A stretch of 32,082 bases of DNA from Vulcanimicrobiota bacterium. GTDB lineage: Bacteria > Vulcanimicrobiota > Vulcanimicrobiia > Vulcanimicrobiales > Vulcanimicrobiaceae. How positions within the stretch are numbered: the stretch's first letter is position 1; each line of letters begins with the position of its first letter. The stretch covers positions 2,139-34,220 of the forward strand of contig PLED01000018.1 of the NCBI GenBank assembly GCA_003136355.1. The letters are read 5' to 3'. This document shows positions 26,105 through 32,082 of the stretch, piece by piece. The notes beneath the pieces are model-generated. The model was not told the origin of the DNA. It did no database searches and saw nothing but the letters and a program-made list of their open reading frames with translations. Made by a program: the position numbers and the translations under genes.

Positions 26105-26844
26105 TGCGCATCTATCACACCTCCGACTTGCACGATCACCGCGGCATCGCGCCCCGGCTGCGTTCGCTGCGGCAGAACTCGCCGGGTTTGCTCTTCGATT
26201 GCGGCGACTCGCTGCGCGGCAGTCAGACGGTCTATCACCGCAAAGAACCGGTTATCGCCGAGATCGATGACGCCGGATACGACGCGCAGGCAATCGGCAA
26301 CCGCGAATTTCATTACCTGTTCGGCTGTCTGCGCGCGCGCGCGGCGCAGATGCGTCATCCGCTGATTTGCAGCAACTTGATCGATCTCAAAGGACGCGAC
26401 CTGCCGTTCTCACGCTTTCACACGATCGAGTATGCGGGACAAGGCCAATCGCCCGCCCGCGTGCATCTTGCGGCAATGCTCGTCACGCAATATCCGGCCG
26501 GGAGTCCGTGGGAGCGAATCTTCGGATGGCGCTTTTTGGATCCGCAGACCGTGCTGCGCGAATATAGCGAGAGCGTTCCGGCGGGCGACGCGCTGATCGT
26601 GCTCTCGCATTTGGGCTTGCAGCGCGATCGCGAACTCGCTGCCGCCAATCCGCGCATCGACCTGCTGCTGGGCGGACACAGTCACGACACGCTCTTCGAG
26701 CCCGAAGTGCACGGCGGGGTGCCGGTCGTGCACGCCGGACCGTACGGGCACTATGTTTCGCAGACCGACCTCGAGTACGACCTGACGCGCGCCCGCTGGT
26801 CGCTGGCGTCGTTTGCGCTGGTCCCGCTGCTGGCCGCCGCATGA
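26104..26844 (+). CDS. Calcineurin-like metallophosphoesterase, candidate LpxH substitute
   Basis: 246 residues without a signal peptide, so cytoplasmic. Metal-binding motifs are in order: SDLHDH (Asp8, His10), DCGDS (Asp35), GNRE (Asn66-Arg67), LSHLG (His169) and GGHSHD (His192, His194). The overall layout recalls the N-terminal domain of 5'-nucleotidases, but where those have GNHEFD this has GNREFHYLFG. Proteobacterial LpxH, the UDP-2,3-diacylglucosamine pyrophosphatase, carries GNRDFLLG at that spot. The gene overlaps lpxB and the second LpxB-like gene by one and four bases, and no recognisable lpxH or lpxI is in the cluster. I infer it may do the LpxH step (UMP release to give lipid X); a different phosphatase role is possible. 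Confidence 0.82.
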   Translation: MRIYHTSDLHDHRGIAPRLRSLRQNSPGLLFDCGDSLRGSQTVYHRKEPVIAEIDDAGYDAQAIGNREFHYLFGCLRARAAQMRHPLICSNLIDLKGRDLPFSRFHTIEYAGQGQSPARVHLAAMLVTQYPAGSPWERIFGWRFLDPQTVLREYSESVPAGDALIVLSHLGLQRDRELAAANPRIDLLLGGHSHDTLFEPEVHGGVPVVHAGPYGHYVSQTDLEYDLTRARWSLASFALVPLLAAA

Positions 26845-27989
26845 AAGCCGCGCTGTTCGTTTCGAACGGGCACGGAGAAACCGCAATCGCAGCGCGCATC
26901 GCGCGCGAAATCGAAAAGCTCTCGGATCTTCGCTGTGACCACTTGGCACTCGTCGGCCCTTCGGCAAACCCAGGATCGGTAAACAGCTGGGCTCCGCTGC
27001 GCGACGTCGGTCCGCGCAGAAAAATGCCGAGCGGCGGAATCGTCGCGATGGGAAACGTCCGCAATCTCGCGCGCGACGTCGTTGCCGGGCTTGGGCCGCT
27101 GACGATCGCGCAGTGGCGGTTTCTCGCGCGCCACGGACGCGATTATGCCGCAGTCGTAGCGGTCGGCGATGCGTTCGCGCTTTTCATGGCGTTGCGCGCG
27201 CACGCGCCCGTTATTTTCGTGGGGACCGCGAAGAGCGTGTACGTCGCGCCTTACGGCCGCCTCGAAGAGCGGCTCATGCGGCGCACGTCAGCCGTATTCG
27301 TGCGCGACGCCGCGACGGTGCAGGCTCTCGAAACTCACGGTGTTCGCGCGCGCTACGCGAACGTGATGGCGGATCTCGGCGTCGCCGAGCATCCGCAACG
27401 CCCGGCTTTGGCGGGCGATCCGCTCGTCGCGATCTTCCCGGGCAGCCGCGACGACGCATACGATCAGGCTGCGTTCTTGCTGCGCGTGCTCGCCGGCGCG
27501 CAAAGGCTGCGGCCCGGAGTCAGAGGCGTGCTTTCGGTCGCACCCGGATTGAAACCCGAAAAATTTACCGCTGCGTTGGAACGAGCGGGGCTGCGCGTCG
27601 TTGCGCGCGGCGATTCATTCGAGCCGTTTTCTGTCTATGCCGCCGCAGTGGAAATCGCGCGCGCCTGGACGGGAGAGATCGGTGCGGCGATCGAGCTCGC
27701 GCAACTGGTGCTCGGACAAGCCGGAACGGCGAACGAAGCCGCGGCCGCCGCGGGCGTGCCGGTGATTGCATTCGAGGGCGGAGGGTGGTACCGGCGCCGC
27801 CAAGTCGCGCTGCTGGGCGGCGCATTGCGCGTTCTTGCGCGCAACGAGCAATCGGGCGCGCGTGAAGTGGCGGCATTATTGCAAGACGAGCGCCAGCGCG
27901 AGGCAATGGCGCGCACCGGCCGCGAGCGTTTGGGAGCGCCGGGCGCGGCGCGCCGCATCGCCGAAGAGATCGTACGCCGTTGCGCCTGA
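26841..27989 (+). CDS. LpxB-related glycosyltransferase-like protein (lipid-A-disaccharide synthase-related)
   Basis: 382 residues beginning AALFVSNGHGETAIAARIAREI, the signature N-terminus of the lipid-A-disaccharide synthase-related family known from Cyanobacteria and Deinococcus-Thermus (TIGR03492 as I recall it). A GT-B-like fold is suggested by AIFPGSRDDAYDQAAFLLRVL (about residue 195) and the C-terminal LVLGQAGTANEAAAAAGVPVIAFEGGGWY. It is similar in plan to the lpxB product upstream but lacks its VDFGGFN and GHPL motifs; VVAVGDAFALFMAL takes the former's place. Its reaction is not known; the position suggests a glycosyl transfer in LPS or a related glycolipid. ATGA overlap with the preceding gene. 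Confidence 0.8.
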   Translation: MKAALFVSNGHGETAIAARIAREIEKLSDLRCDHLALVGPSANPGSVNSWAPLRDVGPRRKMPSGGIVAMGNVRNLARDVVAGLGPLTIAQWRFLARHGRDYAAVVAVGDAFALFMALRAHAPVIFVGTAKSVYVAPYGRLEERLMRRTSAVFVRDAATVQALETHGVRARYANVMADLGVAEHPQRPALAGDPLVAIFPGSRDDAYDQAAFLLRVLAGAQRLRPGVRGVLSVAPGLKPEKFTAALERAGLRVVARGDSFEPFSVYAAAVEIARAWTGEIGAAIELAQLVLGQAGTANEAAAAAGVPVIAFEGGGWYRRRQVALLGGALRVLARNEQSGAREVAALLQDERQREAMARTGRERLGAPGAARRIAEEIVRRCA

Positions 27990-29191
27990 CGCGCGGATTG
28001 CCGCTCGCATTCGCGGTGACGAATTTCGCCATCCCGTTTTTCCCCGCGTTCATCACGCTGACGGCCGTCACCGTACCGGGCGTTTCGCTCGTGCCGCGCT
28101 GGTTCGCCGTAACGCTGCTCGTCGTGATGGCGGTCGTGGCGATCTACGCGACGGTGACGCTGCTCGTTCCGCCGCTCCAAACGCCCGCAACATTTTGGCC
28201 GCTGCTCGCGTGGATCGGCGCGGCGCTGCTTTCAGCGGCGTTTGGTTTCGATCCGCGCGGCGGCTTGCTCTTTATCGGCCTCTTCGGGCTCGCGTTGGTC
28301 TGGCATCTGGCGATCGTGCGGTACTACCGGGCTCCCGGCGTAAGCCGCGCGATCTTTACGAGTTACTTGCTCTCGGGCGGATTGGCTTCGCTGGCGGCGA
28401 TCGCCATGGTCGTCACGCGCGTGCCGGTTTCGGAGTACGCGATCGGACACGGACGCGCGATCGGCACGTTCATTTTGCCGGGGGAGCTGGCGGGCTATCT
28501 CATCATCTTCTTGCCGATCTCGTACGCGGTCGCGCGCGTTTCGCAGGATGCGCGCTTGCGCGCGCTGGCGTGGGGCGCGCTCGCAGCCGGCGCGGCGGCA
28601 TTTGTGATGACGTTTTCGCGCGCCGGATGGATGGGACTGGCGGCGGCGATCGCGTTTTACATCTTTTTCGGCGGTCGCATGCGGCGGCGCTACGCTCCGC
28701 TGATTCTGTTGGGCGGACTCGCGGCTGTGCTCGTGGTCTTCAACGCGCATCACAATCCGTCGGAGAACTATACGCGCCTTTCCATTTGGCAAGCGGGCAT
28801 CGAGATCGTACGGCGCTTTCCGCTCACGGGCGTCGGGCCGTTTAATTTCGCGCGCATCTATCCGCTCGTGCGCCTGCCCGACGGTGACGCCGCTGCGTTT
28901 CATGCGCACAGCTTTCTGCTGACGATCTTTGCCGAAACGGGCCTCGTGGGGCTGTTGGCGGTGCTCTTCGCCTGGTGGCGTTTCGCGCTCGAACTGCTGC
29001 GCCGGCTCCGTGGCGCGTCACCGGCGAACTCGACCATCGCGCTCGCGATTGCGGCGGGACTCGCCGGCACGTGGGTGCAAGGGCTCATCGATACCGTGAG
29101 CGTCGTCATCTTCGGACTGTGGCTGCCCTCAATGGCGCTCGCATTGGTCACGGCCACGGACGGACTTGGGGAGCAACCGCGATCGTCATGA
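27980..29191 (+). CDS. O-antigen ligase/polymerase family membrane protein
   Basis: 403-residue polytopic membrane protein with about ten to twelve hydrophobic segments. Family features (PF04932, WaaL/Wzy type) are GTFILPGELAGYLIIFLP in the middle (usually GTFxNPNxLAxY), SRAGWMGLAAAI, a hydrophilic periplasmic stretch (HHNPSENYTRLSIWQAG) leading to PLTGVGPFNFARIYP, and HAHSFLLTIFAETGLVG, the His-containing motif before the last helices. Such proteins join undecaprenyl-linked glycans to lipid A-core or polymerise glycans in the periplasm; ligase versus polymerase cannot be settled from sequence alone. The TTG start overlaps the previous gene by 10 bases; the stop overlaps lptC as ATGA. Confidence 0.87.
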   Translation: MRLTRGLPLAFAVTNFAIPFFPAFITLTAVTVPGVSLVPRWFAVTLLVVMAVVAIYATVTLLVPPLQTPATFWPLLAWIGAALLSAAFGFDPRGGLLFIGLFGLALVWHLAIVRYYRAPGVSRAIFTSYLLSGGLASLAAIAMVVTRVPVSEYAIGHGRAIGTFILPGELAGYLIIFLPISYAVARVSQDARLRALAWGALAAGAAAFVMTFSRAGWMGLAAAIAFYIFFGGRMRRRYAPLILLGGLAAVLVVFNAHHNPSENYTRLSIWQAGIEIVRRFPLTGVGPFNFARIYPLVRLPDGDAAAFHAHSFLLTIFAETGLVGLLAVLFAWWRFALELLRRLRGASPANSTIALAIAAGLAGTWVQGLIDTVSVVIFGLWLPSMALALVTATDGLGEQPRSS

Positions 29192-29730
29192 AAAGTATCG
29201 GCACGGTTCTGCTGGCGGCTGCAGCGCTTTGCGCGTGCAATCCTCAGCCGCTCCGGAATTCCGCGCCGACGCCGGCGCCGACAGCGCAGGGCGTGCCGCC
29301 GCTCAAGATCACCGGGCACGGCACCGCGACCTCGCCCGTGCGCACGTTCGAACAGGCGGGCAACCGCAAAGTGTACGAACTTCTGGCGCGTTCTTATGTT
29401 AGCCGCTCGGCGCATAACGTCGCGCAAGCGACCTTTCACGAAGCGACGGTAACGTTTTATGATAAGGACGGCTCGTCGCTCACCGCGCAAGCTCCGCAAG
29501 CCGCGGTCGACGAACGCACCAAACAAGTCACGCTTTCGGGCGGCGTTCAAGCGCATACGAGTACGGGTGCGACGCTGACATGCGACCGCCTCACCTACGA
29601 TCGCGCGACGAGCATGCTGGCAGGCAGCGGCAACGTGCGCATGACGGCTGACCAGAACGGATCGCGCGAAGTGCTGACCGGCAACACATTTACCTCCGAC
29701 ATCAAGTTGACTCGCATGGTCATGAAGTGA
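29188..29730 (+). CDS. lptC: LptC/LptA-like LPS export lipoprotein
   Basis: 180 residues, with a lipoprotein-type signal (lipobox LCAC, Cys17) followed by a Pro/Thr/Ala linker. The rest is a beta-jellyroll-type domain of the OstA/LptC superfamily: repeated strand phrases ATFHEATVTFYDKDGSSLTA, AAVDERTKQVTLSGGVQAHT and LTCDRLTYDRATSMLAGSGNVRM. LptC receives LPS from LptBFG and passes it to the periplasmic bridge. Position directly before lptB supports LptC; LptA is the alternative, since both share the fold and no separate lptA is visible. Start ATG lies in an ATGA overlap, stop in a GTGA overlap. Confidence 0.85.
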   Translation: MKSIGTVLLAAAALCACNPQPLRNSAPTPAPTAQGVPPLKITGHGTATSPVRTFEQAGNRKVYELLARSYVSRSAHNVAQATFHEATVTFYDKDGSSLTAQAPQAAVDERTKQVTLSGGVQAHTSTGATLTCDRLTYDRATSMLAGSGNVRMTADQNGSREVLTGNTFTSDIKLTRMVMK

Positions 29731-30479
29731 CCGCGCAAAACCCCGCGCGGCAGATAAAAATACGCGATCTGCGCAAACGCTATGGCGAGCGGACCGTCGT
29801 CGACGGCGTCAGCGCCGAAGTGCGCACCGGCGAGATCGTGGGACTGCTGGGGCCCAACGGCGCGGGCAAGACGACCACATTTTATATGGTCGTCGGGTTG
29901 GTCAAAGCCGACGGCGGTTCGGTGCTGCTTGAGACCGGGGGGAGCGAGATCGATTTGACGTCCGCGCCGATGTATCAGCGGTCGCGCCGCGGCATCGGCT
30001 ATCTGGCGCAAGAAAACTCGATCTTCCGCAAACTCTCCGTGGGCGACAACATCCGCTTGATTTGGGAAATGCACGGCGTGCCGCGCGAGGAGCAGGAAGC
30101 CCGGATCGGGCCACTGCTCGAAGAATTCGGACTGCTTCACCTGGTAGACGCGCGCGGCGACAGTCTTTCGGGCGGCGAACGCCGGCGAGTTGAGATCGCG
30201 CGTTCGCTGGCAACCGAACCGGCGTTCTTGCTGCTCGACGAACCGTTCACGGGAATCGATCCGATCGCCGTTGCCGATATCCAAGCGATGATCCGGCAGT
30301 TGCGCGACCGCGGCCTCGGCATCTTGATCACCGATCATCAAGTCCGCGAAACGCTGGCGATTGTGGACCGCGCGTACATTTTGAACAACGGCCGCATCGA
30401 GGTCTCCGGATCGGCGCAAGAAGTGCTCGACAGTCCGGTGGCGCGCAAATTCTATCTGGGCGAAGGGTTCCGCCTTTGA
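29727..30479 (+). CDS. lptB: LPS export ABC transporter ATP-binding protein LptB
   Basis: Cytoplasmic ATPase that powers LPS extraction from the inner membrane. The 250-residue protein carries Walker A GPNGAGKTT (Lys48), the Q-loop GYLAQENSIFRKLSV, which is the LptB-specific form, ABC signature LSGGERRR (147-154), Walker B FLLLDEP (Glu172) and ITDHQVRETL with the switch His. The phrases FYMVVGLVKADGG and SIFRKLSVGDN separate it from branched-chain amino acid LivG proteins. GTG start overlapping the lptC stop; its own stop overlaps the TTG of the permease. Confidence 0.96.
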   Translation: MTAQNPARQIKIRDLRKRYGERTVVDGVSAEVRTGEIVGLLGPNGAGKTTTFYMVVGLVKADGGSVLLETGGSEIDLTSAPMYQRSRRGIGYLAQENSIFRKLSVGDNIRLIWEMHGVPREEQEARIGPLLEEFGLLHLVDARGDSLSGGERRRVEIARSLATEPAFLLLDEPFTGIDPIAVADIQAMIRQLRDRGLGILITDHQVRETLAIVDRAYILNNGRIEVSGSAQEVLDSPVARKFYLGEGFRL

Positions 30480-31612
30480 GTCAAACCGCCGCCCGGCTCC
30501 CTTTCTTGAGATTCACCATTCTGGACCGGTACATGCTCGGCGAATTGTTGGGGCCTTTCATTTTCGGACTTTCGGCGTTCACGCTGATCTTCGCAGCGGC
30601 CCAGATCATTGCGATTGGCCGCGCGGTATCGGAAGCGCACGCGCCGCTTTGGGCGGCCATCGAAGCCTTCGTCTGGCAGCTCCCATCGATGGTCGTGCTG
30701 ACGATTCCGATGGCCTTGCTTTTGGGGACGCTGCTGGCGATTCAGCGCCTCTCCAGCGAGAGCGAGATCACCGCGATGAACGCGGGCGGCATCACGTTCA
30801 TACGTATAATAGTGCCGCTGCTGGTCGCCGGGTTCGTGATGTCGATCGTCAACCTCATCTTGCAAGAGGCGATCGTTCCCTACGCGCAGACGCAGTTCAC
30901 CATCATCGAAAACACCGTCATCAACCACACGAGCGCGTTTGCCAGCGACACCACGGTGAATGCCCCGCTGCCGGGAGGCGGGCACCAGATCACATTTTTT
31001 AACGCCTACGATCCTAACACGCACGGCCTGATGCAAGTAACGCTCGTTCAGTACGATAAATCCGGCAATCCCACCCAGATCGTTTTTGCCGACCGCGCGG
31101 ATTTCGCGGCCGAAAAATGGACGCTGGACAACGCGCGCATCTACCGCTTCAGCGGGCCCGACGGACAGAGCATCGTCGGTTCGCAAACGCCCGCGCTGCA
31201 AGTCGAGCTCGGACAGAGCCCCGCGGAGATCGCCAAACGCGCCGCGGGCAACAATCCGCTCAACATGAGCCGGGCCGAACTTGCCGAAATAATCCGGACG
31301 GGGCAGCTCACACCTTCGGAGCTGCGCAAATATTGGATGGCTTATCAGGAAAAACTCGCGCAGCCGTTTGCCTGTTTCGTCTTCACGCTCATCGCGGTGC
31401 CTTTCGGGATCCGCTCGGTGCGCGGCGGCGGGAGTGCGAGCTTGGGCTTTGGGTTAGCAGTGCTCATCGCGTTTATCTACTACGTCGTTCAAACGATTTT
31501 TACGGGAATCGGCGAAGCCGCGCCGTTCATCGCGGCGCTTGCCGCGTGGATGCCCAACCTGATCTTCACGGCCATCGGAGCGTACCGGCTGCGCCGGGCG
31601 GCGCTAGTGTAA
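30476..31612 (+). CDS. LptF/LptG (YjgP/YjgQ) family LPS export permease
   Basis: 378-residue permease subunit of the LPS exporter. It has three N-terminal membrane helices (about 18-45, 60-85, 100-125, with LDRYMLGELLGPFIFGLSAF and the SSESEITAMNAGGI coupling-helix segment that contacts LptB), a periplasmic beta-jellyroll domain (about 135-280), and three C-terminal helices (from about 300, AQPFACFVFTLIAVPFGIRS). Only one such gene is present here; proteobacteria need LptF and LptG, whereas single-gene systems are known in cyanobacteria and would act as homodimers. Start TTG overlaps the lptB stop (TTGA); stop TAA directly abuts the next ATG. Confidence 0.93.
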   Translation: MSQTAARLPFLRFTILDRYMLGELLGPFIFGLSAFTLIFAAAQIIAIGRAVSEAHAPLWAAIEAFVWQLPSMVVLTIPMALLLGTLLAIQRLSSESEITAMNAGGITFIRIIVPLLVAGFVMSIVNLILQEAIVPYAQTQFTIIENTVINHTSAFASDTTVNAPLPGGGHQITFFNAYDPNTHGLMQVTLVQYDKSGNPTQIVFADRADFAAEKWTLDNARIYRFSGPDGQSIVGSQTPALQVELGQSPAEIAKRAAGNNPLNMSRAELAEIIRTGQLTPSELRKYWMAYQEKLAQPFACFVFTLIAVPFGIRSVRGGGSASLGFGLAVLIAFIYYVVQTIFTGIGEAAPFIAALAAWMPNLIFTAIGAYRLRRAALV

Positions 31613-32082
31613 ATGAGTTTCGTCGATCTGCTCCAAGGCGCGGGCATCATTATCGTCATCGTCGCGCTGGCGGGCATCATCGCCTACGCCGGCGACCGCA
31701 TCGGACATCAAGTCGGGCGAAAGCGTCTGACGCTGCTCAATATCAGGCCGCGGTATACGTCGACGATCATTGCCGTCGCGACCGGCATGATCATCGCGCT
31801 GATCGTGACGCTTGCTGCGATTTTTGGCTCGAATCAAGTGAAGACGGCATTCTTCCGCCTCAATCAGATCAACGCGGAGATCGCTAAAGCGCAAGCGCGA
31901 GCAACCGAAGCGGAGAGCAAAGTCAACAGCGGCAGGCTCGTCGTCGGCGTCGGCGCCCCCATGGGCTACAATCCGGTCCTGATTCCGCAGGACGCGTCGC
32001 CCCAGATGCGGCGCCGTCAGGTCAAGCAGCTCTACGATCAAACTGTCGCTTATGTAAACCAAGTTTATCCGCCGCTAGGGCT
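31613..32082 (+). CDS. DUF3084 domain membrane protein, N-terminal part (cut by window edge)
   Basis: 156 residues are visible, open at the window end. Two membrane segments occur at about 9-27 (GAGIIIVIVALAGIIAYAGD) and 50-72 (IIAVATGMIIALIVTLAAIF); between them lies GDRIGHQVGRKRLTLLNIRPRYTS, the hallmark of the DUF3084 family best known from Cyanobacteria. A coiled-coil-like stretch (about 78-108, rich in Ala/Glu/Gln) follows. The function of the family is unknown to me. The ATG follows the permease stop without a gap (TAAATG), linking it to the LPS exporter genes. Confidence 0.85.
   Translation, partial: MSFVDLLQGAGIIIVIVALAGIIAYAGDRIGHQVGRKRLTLLNIRPRYTSTIIAVATGMIIALIVTLAAIFGSNQVKTAFFRLNQINAEIAKAQARATEAESKVNSGRLVVGVGAPMGYNPVLIPQDASPQMRRRQVKQLYDQTVAYVNQVYPPLG

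Overview
The window is GC-rich, almost wall-to-wall coding DNA from a diderm bacterium and spans the chromosomal replication origin. Left of the origin the genes run on the minus strand in the classical order rpmH-rnpA-yidD-yidC-jag-mnmE (mnmE is cut by the window edge). Right of it they run on the plus strand: dnaA-dnaN-(phosphoesterase)-recF-dciA-gyrB, then a very long outer-membrane and lipopolysaccharide operon. No rRNA, tRNA, insertion sequence, phage gene or CRISPR array was seen.

Region 1 (1-3036, minus): tRNA modification, membrane protein insertion, RNase P protein and ribosomal protein L34, driven by two tandem sigma70-type promoters at 3092-3258. Region 2 (3037-5202): a bipartite oriC. 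One DnaA-box cluster lies upstream of dnaA. A second part between dnaA and dnaN carries degenerate boxes, a run of CTA/TTA triplets that looks like a DnaA-trio element, and an AT-rich unwinding tract. Region 3 (5203-11631): sliding clamp, a lipoprotein phosphoesterase of the phospholipase C/AcpA type (an unusual insertion here), RecF with an apparent ATT start, a DciA-type helicase loader fused to a zinc ribbon and helical tail, and gyrase B.

Region 4 (11693-32082): tamB-bamA-ompH-ompH-ompH-lpxD-lpxC-fabZ-lpxA-lpxB-metallophosphoesterase-lpxB-like-O-antigen ligase-lptC-lptB-lptF/G-DUF3084. Most of these genes overlap by one to four bases (TAGTG, GTGA, ATGA, TGATG), so from ompH onward they look like one translationally coupled transcript. 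Together they make lipid A, insert outer-membrane proteins, ligate O-antigen-like glycan and export LPS. The one early lipid A step with no standard gene is the LpxH/LpxI pyrophosphatase. The metallophosphoesterase between the two LpxB-like genes carries an LpxH-like GNRE motif and is a good candidate for it.

Organism: the outer-membrane cluster in this compact form, the cyanobacterial/Deinococcus-type LpxB-related protein, a single LptF/G and DUF3084 together suggest a diderm of the Terrabacteria side (for example Ca. Eremiobacterota/WPS-2 or a relative of Cyanobacteria). This is inference from gene content and order, not a database match. About a dozen genes use GTG or TTG starts.
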